Assembly (NCBI GenBank): GCA_963725155.1
Contig: CAVRXU010000008.1
Span: 682,001 to 746,000, forward strand
Length of the DNA stretch: 64,000 bases
Origin: DATDAH01 sp963725155
GTDB lineage: Bacteria; Actinomycetota; Acidimicrobiia; Acidimicrobiales; DATDAH01
Direction: 5' to 3'
Each line of letters starts with the position of its first letter. Position 1 is the stretch's first letter. Below, in pieces: positions 33,428 to 41,315 of the stretch. The translations under genes were made by a program, and so were the position numbers. The notes beneath the pieces were generated by a model. It was not told the origin of the DNA and searched no databases. It saw only the letters and a list, made by a program, of their open reading frames with translations.

Positions 33428-34333
33428 TCAGGCGGCGGGGACGGCGACCCGGGAGGCGACGTCCTGGCAGGCGGCGAGGAGGGAGGGGGCGAAGGCGGGT
33501 CGCATGCAGGCGATGTGGCCGTCGGCGTGCTCGTGGACGGTGGCGCCGGGGATGGCGTCGGCCATCTCCCGCTGGCGGTCAGGCTCGATGGCCCGGTCCT
33601 CAGTGGTGATCAGGACGCTGGTGGGCACATCGATCTCGCCGATCCAGCGCTTGGCCGAATAGTTGCTGATGGCGGCGCCGGCCTCGAGGACGGAGCGAGG
33701 GTCGTGGCGCCGCATCTCGGCCGACGCCCAGCGCTGCAGTGACGTGGGCCGGCTCGAGCCCTGCAGGGCGGAGACGATCGGCAGCTTGCGCACCCACTGC
33801 GAGGGCAGGTGGTTGGCCCACTGCCCGACCCGTGTGGTCCCGGCCAGGGCAGCCATGGCGGTGGTGAAGAAGAAGCGCTCCCGCATGACGGGCACGAACC
33901 CGGTGGCGGTGGCGCAGAGGACCAGGCCCGAGACCTTCTCGGGGTGGCGTCTCCACAGGAGCTGGGCCACCGGGCCCCCCATCGAGTAGCCGACCGTGAT
34001 GGCCGAGTCGATGCCGAGCTCGTCCAGGAGCGCCGCGGCGTCGTCGGCGCAGTCGGCCAGACGGAAGCGATTCCACGTGCGCAGGCCCCGACCGTGGCCC
34101 CGCTGGTCGACGGCCAGGACCCGGAAGTGCTCGCTGAGGGTGTCGAAGGTCTGGAACCAGTTCAAGCCGGCGCTGGCCAGCCAGCCGTGGAGGAGCAGGA
34201 CCGTCGGCGCGTCGTCGGTCGGACCCGGTACTTCACGGACGAAGGTGATGCCCCGGTCGGGGAGCTCGATCCGGCGCCCCAAGGGCAACGGCGGGCCTGC
34301 TGCGATCTCCTCGCGCACGCTGGTCACGCCCAT
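33428..34333 (-). CDS. Alpha/beta-fold hydrolase
   Basis: A 301-residue hydrolase. HGWLAS (49-54) is the oxyanion loop, Ser117 in GYSMGG the nucleophile, the acid is in TTEDRAIEP and the base His in ADGHIACM. DQRGHGRG follows strand 4. A cap of about 80 residues (FFFTTAMAAL...QRWASAEMRRHD) sits between strands 6 and 7. A CAGGAG ribosome-binding site precedes the ATG. Monocistronic, ended by a perfect hairpin. Similar proteins are often annotated as esterases or as linked to polyhydroxyalkanoate and lipid turnover; the substrate is not evident. Confidence 0.9.
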   Translation of the reverse strand: MGVTSVREEIAAGPPLPLGRRIELPDRGITFVREVPGPTDDAPTVLLLHGWLASAGLNWFQTFDTLSEHFRVLAVDQRGHGRGLRTWNRFRLADCADDAAALLDELGIDSAITVGYSMGGPVAQLLWRRHPEKVSGLVLCATATGFVPVMRERFFFTTAMAALAGTTRVGQWANHLPSQWVRKLPIVSALQGSSRPTSLQRWASAEMRRHDPRSVLEAGAAISNYSAKRWIGEIDVPTSVLITTEDRAIEPDRQREMADAIPGATVHEHADGHIACMRPAFAPSLLAACQDVASRVAVPAA

Positions 34334-34405
34334 CTGCGGCTCCTGCCCCGATCCCCTGCCTCCACGGTACGTCAGTCACCGAGCTGGGTCGGGCACCACC
34401 GCAGG

Positions 34406-35422
34406 TCAGGGGGCGAGGGCGGGGACGTACTTGGCGGGGAGATGGCCGGCGGCACAGAGCCAACGGGCGGTGTCGGCCAGCGTCTCCGTGGTGGGCCGCA
34501 GCGGGTGGCCGAGGACCTCGAGGGCGAGCGTGTCGTCGCACGGCTCCCAGCGGGTCAGGTAGTCCATCCCCTCGCCCGTCACCGCGAAGTCGACCGGGAT
34601 CACCCGCATGAGGACGTCGTTGAGGCGGCCGACCCCCCGCAATAGCCCGGCCGGCATGGGCAGGCGCCGCACCTTCCGGCCGGCCACCTCGGACAGGCTC
34701 CGGTTGAGGGCCTCGGTGGACAGCGTCCGACCGCCCAGCACGAGCCGCGGCGGCGGTCGCTCCGGGCCGAACAGGGCCACGTACAGGTCGGCCAGGTCCC
34801 GCACGTCGACGATGGACCAGCCGCCCGTCTTGATGATCGGCGTGCCCGACTTGTAGTTGGTCACGATGGCCGCCGTCCCCGGCCCGACATTGCCGTCGTG
34901 GGGCCCGAGGACACCGCCCGGATACAGGATCGTCACCGGCGCGCCCTCGTCCTGCAACTGGCGCACATAGAGCTCGGCCTCGGCCTTGGACTTCCCGTAG
35001 GCGCTGTCGGGATCGGCCACCGGGGTGTCGGGGGTGACCCGGCGGTGGGCGGCCGAGAACAGGGCACTGACCGACGACGTGTGGACGATCCGGCCCAGTC
35101 CTTCCCGCACCGCCCCCCCGACGACGTTGCGGGTGCCACTGGCGTTGGTGGCCAGGACCTCCGCGGCCCGGCGCCGGCTGACCGCGACGACGGCGGCGGC
35201 GTGCAGCACCCCGGCGCAGCCGGCCAGCGCGGCGTCGACGGAAGCGGCATCGGTGATGTCGCCCTGCACGACCTCCGCCGGACCGACGCGGTGCGGGGCG
35301 TAGACCCCGGCCACCTTCTCCGGGTCCCGGGCCAGCAGCCGGACGTCATGGCCCGCCTCCGTGAGGGCCACCGTGGCGAACGAGCCGATGAACCCCGTCC
35401 CGCCAGTCACCAGGATGCGCAC
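34406..35422 (-). CDS. NAD-dependent epimerase/dehydratase (extended SDR)
   Basis: A 338-residue extended SDR. It opens with ILVTGGTGFIGSF (Rossmann GxxGxxG), Arg in RLLARDPEKV, and DSAYGKSKAEAE supplying the catalytic Tyr and Lys. TSSVSAL carries the active-site Ser. The open frame runs about 1.1 kb further upstream through the divergent gene, but GTG 35422 is the natural start: it begins the Rossmann strand and lies 8 nt after TACCGT. Relatives act on nucleotide sugars, flavonoids or 3-beta-hydroxysteroids; with lipid enzymes nearby a sterol or ketone substrate is plausible but unproven. Confidence 0.9.
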   Translation of the reverse strand: MRILVTGGTGFIGSFATVALTEAGHDVRLLARDPEKVAGVYAPHRVGPAEVVQGDITDAASVDAALAGCAGVLHAAAVVAVSRRRAAEVLATNASGTRNVVGGAVREGLGRIVHTSSVSALFSAAHRRVTPDTPVADPDSAYGKSKAEAELYVRQLQDEGAPVTILYPGGVLGPHDGNVGPGTAAIVTNYKSGTPIIKTGGWSIVDVRDLADLYVALFGPERPPPRLVLGGRTLSTEALNRSLSEVAGRKVRRLPMPAGLLRGVGRLNDVLMRVIPVDFAVTGEGMDYLTRWEPCDDTLALEVLGHPLRPTTETLADTARWLCAAGHLPAKYVPALAP

Positions 35423-35430
35423 GGCGGCGG

Positions 35431-35440
35431 ACGGTAGCGT
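35431..35440. promoter_or_regulatory. Overlapping divergent -10 boxes (epimerase/serine hydrolase)
   Basis: TACCGT on the minus strand (35436-35431, 8 nt before GTG 35422) and TAGCGT on the plus strand (35435-35440, 9 nt before ATG 35450) share TA at 35435-35436. The start codons are only 27 bp apart. Confidence 0.5.
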
Positions 35441-35449
35441 CCGCGCCTG

Positions 35450-36595
35450 ATGAGCGCCGAGAGCACCGTGGACCAGGACCGACTCGCCGATCTCTTCGCC
35501 CGGGCCCAGCGGGAGGTCGATGCCGGCACCTTGCCGGCCTGCCAACTGGCCGTCGCCCTCGACGGCGAGGTCGTGGCCGAGGTCACCTTCGGCGCCCCCG
35601 AGGGCAGCCGCTTCCACGGCTACTCGTCGGGCAAGGTCGTCGTCAGTGGCGCCGTCTGGGTGCTCCTCGGCGAAAGGGCCCTGCGCCTGGAGGACCGAGT
35701 CGCCGGGCACATCCCCGAGTTCGGGGCCAACGGCAAGGACGCCATCACCCTCGAGCAGGTCCTGACCCACACCAGCGGCTTCCCCCGGGCGCCGTTCGCT
35801 CCGCTCCAGTGGGAGGACCGGGACGCCCGACTGGCCCGCTTCGCATCCTGGCGGACCAACTGGGAGCCCGGCACCCGCTTCGAGTACCACCCGACGTCGG
35901 CCCACTGGGTGCTGGCCGAGCTCATCGAGCGGGTCAGCGGTCAGGACTGGCGCCGGTTCGTGCTCGACCGCCTGCTCGACCCGCTCGGCCTGGAGCACCT
36001 GCGCTTCGGGGTGGCCCCCGAGGACCAGGCCGACATCGTCGACGTGGTGACGGTGGGCCAGGCCCCGACCTCGGCCGAGCTGGAAGCCCTCACTGGTGTC
36101 GCCGGCCTCGACCTCGCCGCCTTCCAGGGCGAGGTCACCGACGAGGCCCTGCTCACCTTCAACCGCCCCGAGCTCCGGGCCGTGGGCGTGCCCGGTGGCG
36201 GGGTCGTCACCACGGCCGGCGACCTGGCCCTCTGGTACCAGGCCCTCCTCCACGACCCGCAGGGCTTGTGGGACCCCGAGGTGCTGGCCGACGGCACCGG
36301 GAACGTGCGCTGCACGTTCCCGGATCCCATGACGTCGGCGCCCGCCAACCGCACGATCGGCGTGATCGTCCGGGGCGATGACGACCAGATCGCCCTGCGG
36401 GGCATGGGTCGCACGGTGTCGGCCCGGGCCTTCGGCCACAACGGCGCCGGCGGCCAGGTGGCCTGGGGGGATCCCGCGACGGGGCTGTCCTTCGCCTTCC
36501 TGACCAGCGGCCTCGACCGACACCCGATCGCGTCCGGACGCCGGGGCGCCGCCCTGTCCAATCGCGCCGGGACCCTCACCGCGCCTGAGGAGTAG
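35450..36595 (+). CDS. Serine hydrolase of the beta-lactamase class C/esterase family
   Basis: A 381-residue penicillin-binding-protein-fold enzyme. The SxxK nucleophile motif is Ser59-x-x-Lys62 (YSSGK), the second motif is Tyr146 in FEYHPTS (YHP in place of the YxN of true beta-lactamases), and the third is HNGAGG. The TLEQVLTHTSGFP stretch before the second motif is typical. There is no signal peptide, which argues for a cytoplasmic esterase or carboxylesterase more than a beta-lactamase. It precedes the wax ester synthase by 41 nt, whose leader may include TAGCGT at its own stop. Confidence 0.9.
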   Translation: MSAESTVDQDRLADLFARAQREVDAGTLPACQLAVALDGEVVAEVTFGAPEGSRFHGYSSGKVVVSGAVWVLLGERALRLEDRVAGHIPEFGANGKDAITLEQVLTHTSGFPRAPFAPLQWEDRDARLARFASWRTNWEPGTRFEYHPTSAHWVLAELIERVSGQDWRRFVLDRLLDPLGLEHLRFGVAPEDQADIVDVVTVGQAPTSAELEALTGVAGLDLAAFQGEVTDEALLTFNRPELRAVGVPGGGVVTTAGDLALWYQALLHDPQGLWDPEVLADGTGNVRCTFPDPMTSAPANRTIGVIVRGDDDQIALRGMGRTVSARAFGHNGAGGQVAWGDPATGLSFAFLTSGLDRHPIASGRRGAALSNRAGTLTAPEE

Positions 36596-36636
36596 CGTTC
36601 GCCCGCGGACGGCCCGCGGCGAGAGAAGGGGGCACG

Positions 36637-38049
36637 ATGGAACGTCTCTCGGGGATGGACGCCTCCTTCCTCTACGCCGAGACGCCGACCGGGCACACGC
36701 ACGTGACCGGGGTCATCGTCATCGATGCCGCCAAGATGACCGGGGGGTACCAGTTCGACCGCGTCGTCGAGATGATCCAACAGCGCCTGCACCGGCTGCA
36801 GCCGTTCCGCCGCCGGCTGGTCGAGGTGCCCCTGTCCTTCGACCACCCGGTGTGGATCGAGGATCCGGACTTCGACATCAAGAACCACATGCACCGGGTC
36901 ACCTGGCCCGCCCCCGGCCGCACCCAGGAGCTGGCGGGCCTGGTCGGCGACCTGATGTCCCGGCCCCTCGACCGTCGACGCCCCCTGTGGGAGATGTGGG
37001 TGGCCGAAGGGGGCAAGGAGGGCCGGGTCGCCCTGATCTCCAAGATCCACCACTCGGCCATCGACGGCGTCACCGGGGCCGACCTCCTGAGCCAGCTCTT
37101 CGACCTGGAGCCCGAGGCCCCCCCGGTCGAGCCTCCCGACGAACCGTGGCTGCCCGAGGCCATCCCGACCGAGACCCAGTTGCTCGTCGATGCCATCGCC
37201 GCCCGCATCAAGGACCCGTGGCGGGCCGCCCGGGCTGCCCGCCGCACGGTCAACTCGGTGGCCGGCGTCGTGAGCACCGTGCGGAACAAGGGCGACGAGC
37301 GCACGCCGGCCATGCCCTTCACCGGCCCCCGCACCCTCTTCACCGGGTCGCTGAGCGCGGACCGGGCGGTGGCCTTCGGCAAGGCCCCGCTGGAGGACCT
37401 CAAGGTGGTCAAGAACGTCTACGGCTGCAAGCTCAACGACGTCGTCCTGGCCACCTGCTCCATGGCCCTGCGCAAGTACCACGAGAGCCATGGCGAGATC
37501 CCGGACAAGCCCCTGCTGATCATGTGCCCGGTGTCCACTCACAGCCCCGACGGCGAGGGGACCAACCAGGTCTCGTCCATGGCCGTGCGCCTGCCCGTGC
37601 ACATGGCCGATCCGGTGGACCAGCTGCTCGAGATCTTCGAGGACACCAAGGTGGCCAAGGAGATGCAGAGCGCCATGGGCGCCGAGATGCTCAGCGACAT
37701 CACCCAGTTCGCCCCGCCGGCCCTGTTCAACCAGGCGATGCGCCTCTACAGCCGGAGCGGGCTGGCCGATCGCCACACCCCGGTGCAGAACGGCGTCGTC
37801 TCCAACATCCCCGGCCCGCCGATCCCCATGTGGATGGTCGGGGCCCCTGTCCTCGCGGTCTACCCCCTCGGCCCGCTGGTCGAGGGAGCGGGCCTGAACA
37901 TCACGGTGATCTCCAACATGGGCCGGCTGGACATCGGCATCGTGGCCGACCGGGCGCAGGCCCCCGACATCTGGATGCTGGCCGACCACTGGGAGGAAGC
38001 GGTGGCCGAGCTCCGCGCGCGAGCCGAAGCGGAGGCCGACGTCGGCTAG
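36637..38049 (+). CDS. Wax ester synthase/acyl-CoA:diacylglycerol acyltransferase (WS/DGAT)
   Basis: A 470-residue WS/DGAT that makes wax esters or triacylglycerol from acyl-CoA at the membrane. It begins MERLSGMDASFLYAE, typical of the family. PLW is at 116-118 and the catalytic HHxxxDG motif is His138-His139-Ser-Ala-Ile-Asp143-Gly144. The conserved ND motif (KLNDVV) and the NxPGP-like SNIPGPP are in the C-terminal half. An AGAAGGGGG ribosome-binding site precedes the ATG. The last two bases of its stop share a CTAG with the stop of the convergent amidohydrolase. Confidence 0.95.
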   Translation: MERLSGMDASFLYAETPTGHTHVTGVIVIDAAKMTGGYQFDRVVEMIQQRLHRLQPFRRRLVEVPLSFDHPVWIEDPDFDIKNHMHRVTWPAPGRTQELAGLVGDLMSRPLDRRRPLWEMWVAEGGKEGRVALISKIHHSAIDGVTGADLLSQLFDLEPEAPPVEPPDEPWLPEAIPTETQLLVDAIAARIKDPWRAARAARRTVNSVAGVVSTVRNKGDERTPAMPFTGPRTLFTGSLSADRAVAFGKAPLEDLKVVKNVYGCKLNDVVLATCSMALRKYHESHGEIPDKPLLIMCPVSTHSPDGEGTNQVSSMAVRLPVHMADPVDQLLEIFEDTKVAKEMQSAMGAEMLSDITQFAPPALFNQAMRLYSRSGLADRHTPVQNGVVSNIPGPPIPMWMVGAPVLAVYPLGPLVEGAGLNITVISNMGRLDIGIVADRAQAPDIWMLADHWEEAVAELRARAEAEADVG

Positions 38050-39266
38050 GCCGTGATGCCGAAGCGGGCCAGGCCGTAAGCCTCGATGGCGTTGCCCCGG
38101 AGCACGGCGTAGCACTCGTCGGCATCCATGCCGGCGGCGGCGAACAGGCCGTGGGCCACCTTCCGGGAGTGCGGGAAGGTCCCGTCGGAGTGCGGGAAGT
38201 CGGTCTCGAACAGGATCTGGCTCAGGCCGACGTCATGGCGGGCCTTGAGGCCGACCAGGTCGTCGAACACACAGCCGTACACCCGGCCCTTGACCTGCTC
38301 GCTCGGGAGGACGGGACCGCCCACGCCGCCCCGACCGTCGGCCCACACGGCGTCCATGCGCTCGAGCTGGAACGGCATCCAGCCGACCTGGCTCTCGGCG
38401 TAGGCGATCTTCAGGTCGGGGTGCCGCTCCAGGGTCCCCGAAAAGACCCAGTCGGCCAGCGAGCCCTGGGCGTTCTGGGCGTAGAGCGACATCGAGGTGG
38501 CCAGCGGTGCGTCACTCGACGTGGTCGGCATCGACGACGACGAACCGATGTGCATCGACACGGTGCTCTCGGTCTCGACGCAAGTCGACCAGAGGACGTC
38601 CCACTCGCCCGTGTACATCGACGGCAGACCGAGCTTGGACGGGTTCTCGGTGAAGGCCACGGCGTAGCTGCCCTTGGCCGCGCAGCGCCGGACCTCCTCG
38701 GCGGCCAGCGCCGGGCCCCACAGGGGCACGAGGGTGAGCGGGATCAGGCGGCCGCGGCCGGCGCCCCCCGACCACTCGTCGATCATCCAGTCGTTGTAGA
38801 TGCGCAGGCAGGCGAGGGCCAGATCCTTGTCGTCCCGCTCCAGGAAGCCCTGGCCGGCGAAGCGGGGGAAGACGTTCGGGAAGTTGACGGCCGCCTCGAC
38901 GTGGTTGAGGGTCATGTCGGCCAGGCGCTCGGTCTGGTCCCACGTGCCCCTGCGGAAGTCGTCGTAGGTGGCGGGCACGTTGCGCTGCTCGTCGCGGGGC
39001 ATCCCGGCCGGAGCGTGGAGGAGGCCGGTGGGCACGACCAGGTCGTCGAAGACCCACAGGTCACACCAGGTGCCGTCGGGATCGTTGCGGCTGAAGCCGT
39101 AGTGGCCGCCGGTGAACTCCAGCTTGATCCGCTCCGTGACCACCTTGGGTCCCCGTTCCCGCATCGACTCGGGCAGCTCTCGCTGCCACAGGTCCTTGGG
39201 CTCCATGACGTGGTCGTCGACGGAGATGATCAGCGGGAGATCGGCTTCGTCCGGGGTGACACCCAT
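38046..39266 (-). CDS. Amidohydrolase-2 family metal-dependent hydrolase
   Basis: A 406-residue TIM-barrel amidohydrolase. The N-terminal metal motif is Asp17-Asp18-His19 (ISVDDHVMEP); further ligands are His in SMHIGSSS and the terminal Asp in FETDFPHSDGTFPHS. It resembles decarboxylase or hydrolase members of the amidohydrolase-2 group (ACMSD-like) common in actinobacteria. It follows a cupin gene by only 5 nt, so the two are co-transcribed. A ring-cleavage or decarboxylation reaction is possible but not shown. Its TAG overlaps the WS/DGAT TAG on the other strand. Confidence 0.9.
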   Translation of the reverse strand: MGVTPDEADLPLIISVDDHVMEPKDLWQRELPESMRERGPKVVTERIKLEFTGGHYGFSRNDPDGTWCDLWVFDDLVVPTGLLHAPAGMPRDEQRNVPATYDDFRRGTWDQTERLADMTLNHVEAAVNFPNVFPRFAGQGFLERDDKDLALACLRIYNDWMIDEWSGGAGRGRLIPLTLVPLWGPALAAEEVRRCAAKGSYAVAFTENPSKLGLPSMYTGEWDVLWSTCVETESTVSMHIGSSSSMPTTSSDAPLATSMSLYAQNAQGSLADWVFSGTLERHPDLKIAYAESQVGWMPFQLERMDAVWADGRGGVGGPVLPSEQVKGRVYGCVFDDLVGLKARHDVGLSQILFETDFPHSDGTFPHSRKVAHGLFAAAGMDADECYAVLRGNAIEAYGLARFGITA

Positions 39267-39271
39267 GGTCG

Positions 39272-39811
39272 TCAGTCTGTCGCGTCGGCAGCCGGACCGG
39301 CCCCCGCGCTGAACACGGCCCGCAGGTCCTCGAGCCCGGCCGGCAGCTCGATGGGCGGGTCGGGGAGCGGGGTCACGCCGTGCTCGGCCAGCACGGTGGC
39401 CATGGCTGCGGGCTCGTCGCTCCAGGAGCGGGGATCGCCCATCATCACCTCGTAGGCCACCAGCCCGTCCCGGCCGGCGACGAAGGGCCCGAAGCTGGCG
39501 CCATGGGGCAGCTCGATGTGGGTCCCCGGCCCGCAGTCGACCCCTTCACAGGACACGCTGCCCTCGAGCACGACCAGGGTGTGGGGGCTGTGATGGCCGT
39601 GGCGACGCACGATCATCCCCGGGTCCCACTTGGCGAACAGGGCCAGGTACAGGGGCTCGGTCGAGAAGGCGATCCATCGCTCCCGGACGTGGGACTCGGA
39701 GCCGTCGGCGTTGGTCTGGCTGCGGACCACGGTCCACGGCGGGTCCGCCGCGTCAAGGTGGGTGAACCGGGCGGTCAGCCCGGGGATCCGCGGGTTCTCC
39801 GGTCGGGTCAT
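39272..39811 (-). CDS. Cupin-domain protein
   Basis: A 179-residue protein with one cupin barrel at about 65-115: the metal motif His71-x-His73-His74...Glu83 (RRHGHHSPHTLVVLEG) is followed by PGTHIELPHG with the fourth ligand near His98 or His103. It could be a small-molecule dioxygenase, isomerase or sensor. The ATG at 39811 is used because the longer upstream frame overlaps the divergent gene. It lies 5 nt before the amidohydrolase gene and presumably acts in the same pathway. Its expression probably comes from the 58-bp divergent region. Confidence 0.85.
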   Translation of the reverse strand: MTRPENPRIPGLTARFTHLDAADPPWTVVRSQTNADGSESHVRERWIAFSTEPLYLALFAKWDPGMIVRRHGHHSPHTLVVLEGSVSCEGVDCGPGTHIELPHGASFGPFVAGRDGLVAYEVMMGDPRSWSDEPAAMATVLAEHGVTPLPDPPIELPAGLEDLRAVFSAGAGPAADATD

Positions 39812-39869
39812 AGGTCTCCGATGGTGCCACGGACCGATGAGTCCGACAGCCCGGCGGGGTCCAATCGCC

Positions 39870-41012
39870 ATGACTACCGTCGCGGCCATGACCGACACGA
39901 CCAGCCTGTTCCTGGGCACCCGGAAGGGGGCCTGGATCCTGACCGCCGACGACGACCGCCGGAGCTGGGCGGTCGACGGCCCGCACTTCCTGGGCCACAT
40001 CGTCCAGCACGCCGTGCTCGATCCCCGCGACGGGCGCACCCTGCTCCTGGCCATGCGCACGGGCCACCTCGGCCCGACGGTCATGCGTTCGACCGACGCC
40101 GGCGCCACCTGGGCCGAGGCGTCACGGCCCCCGGCGTTCACGTCCGGCGAGCGCCTGGCCCGCACCCTGCGGGCGGTCTTCTGGCTGACACCCGCCCACG
40201 CCGACCAGCCGGGCGTCTGGTACGCCGGCGGCTCGCCCCAGGGCCTGTTCCGCACCGAGGACGGGGGCGACACCTGGGCCCCGGTCGACGGCTGGAACGA
40301 CCACCCGATGTGGGAGACCTGGTCGGAGTACCCCGAGGAGAACACCCCGGACGGCTCGATGCTCCACTCGGTGATCGTCGACCCCCGCGACCCCGACCAC
40401 CTCTACCTCGGGCTGTCCGCGGGCGGGATCTTCGAGAGCACCGACGGGGGCAAGGACTGGTCCACCCTGAACCAGGACGTCGACGCCGTCTTCCTGCCCG
40501 AGCCGGACGCCGACTACGGCCACGATCCGCACTGCCTGCGCATGCACCCCGCCGACCCCGACCGGCTCTACCACCAGAACCACTGCGGCATCTACCGCCT
40601 CGACCGACCGGGGACGAAGTGGGAGCGCATCGGCGACAACATGCCGACCGAGGTCGGCGACATCGGGTTCCCCGTCGAGCTCCACCCCCGCGACCCGGAC
40701 ACGGCCTGGGTCTTCCCGATGGACGGCACCGACGTCTGGCCCCGGACCAGTCCCGACGGCCGGCCCGCGGCGTTCGTCACCCGCGACGCCGGGGCCAGCT
40801 GGACCCGCCAGGACACGGGCCTACCGGAGACGGCGTGGTTCACGGTCAAGCGCCAGGCCATGACCACCGACCACGCCGATCCCGTCGGGGTCTACTTCGG
40901 CACGACCAGCGGCGAGGTGTGGGCCAGCCCCGATGAGGGTGACTCCTGGAACCGCATCCTGGAGCACCTGCCCGAGATCTACAGCGTGGAGAGCGGCCGG
41001 CCCGCGGCCTGA
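39870..41012 (+). CDS. BNR/sialidase-like beta-propeller protein (partner of a MoaD-like protein)
   Basis: A 380-residue soluble propeller with repeats of the Asp-box type: RSTDAGATW, RTEDGGDTW, ESTDGGKDW, TRDAGASW and ASPDEGDSW. The catalytic residues of true sialidases are not recognisable, so it is unlikely to hydrolyse sialic acid. HxxNHCG and HCLRMHPAD add histidine/cysteine sites that might bind metal. No signal peptide. ATG 39870 has a GGGG site 10 nt upstream; ATG 39888 is an alternative. The stop overlaps the start of the MoaD-like gene by one base, an arrangement I recall in other actinobacteria. The function is unknown. Confidence 0.8.
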   Translation: MTTVAAMTDTTSLFLGTRKGAWILTADDDRRSWAVDGPHFLGHIVQHAVLDPRDGRTLLLAMRTGHLGPTVMRSTDAGATWAEASRPPAFTSGERLARTLRAVFWLTPAHADQPGVWYAGGSPQGLFRTEDGGDTWAPVDGWNDHPMWETWSEYPEENTPDGSMLHSVIVDPRDPDHLYLGLSAGGIFESTDGGKDWSTLNQDVDAVFLPEPDADYGHDPHCLRMHPADPDRLYHQNHCGIYRLDRPGTKWERIGDNMPTEVGDIGFPVELHPRDPDTAWVFPMDGTDVWPRTSPDGRPAAFVTRDAGASWTRQDTGLPETAWFTVKRQAMTTDHADPVGVYFGTTSGEVWASPDEGDSWNRILEHLPEIYSVESGRPAA

Positions 41013-41272
41013 TGCGGGTCCGCATCCCCACCCCGCTGCGCTCCTACACCGGCGAGCAGTCGGCGGTCACCGCCGAGGGCACGACGGTGGCCGAGCTCCT
41101 GGCCGACCTCGACCGTCAATTTCCCGGGCTCCGCTTCCGGGTGGTGGACGAGCAGCACCAGCTCCGCCCCCACATGAAGGTCTTCGTCGACCAGGACTCG
41201 GTCCGCGACCTCGACACCCCGGTCACCGACGCCGGTGAGGTCACCCTGATGCAGGCGCTGTCGGGCGGCTGA
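41012..41272 (+). CDS. MoaD/ThiS-family ubiquitin-like sulfur-carrier protein
   Basis: An 86-residue beta-grasp protein ending in Gly-Gly (QALSGG), the terminus that is adenylated and thiocarboxylated in MoaD/ThiS carriers. The fold signatures are VRIPTPLRSYTG, VAELLADLDRQFPGL and TPVTDAGEVTLMQAL. No MoaE, MoeB/ThiF or ThiG gene is in the window, so it is not part of a molybdopterin or thiazole cluster here. It is translationally coupled (TGATG) to the propeller gene, which makes a propeller/carrier complex or a modification target a reasonable hypothesis. Confidence 0.88.
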   Translation: MRVRIPTPLRSYTGEQSAVTAEGTTVAELLADLDRQFPGLRFRVVDEQHQLRPHMKVFVDQDSVRDLDTPVTDAGEVTLMQALSGG

Positions 41273-41300
41273 GAAGGCCAGCCGGTCACCAGGCTGCCGG

Positions 41301-41306
41301 TAGTGT
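41301..41306 (+). promoter_or_regulatory. -10 box TAGTGT of the sulfatase-like gene
   Basis: TAGTGT ends 9 nt before GTG 41316 in a 43-bp gap after the MoaD-like gene. Confidence 0.4.
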
Positions 41307-41315
41307 CGCCCGGCC

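Noticed and set aside
34406..36523. A 705-codon frame on the minus strand
   Set aside because: Only the part after GTG 35422 encodes an SDR; the rest is antisense to the serine hydrolase with its SxxK motif.
35450..36595. Antibiotic-resistance beta-lactamase call
   Set aside because: No signal peptide and YHP in place of YxN; an intracellular esterase is more likely.
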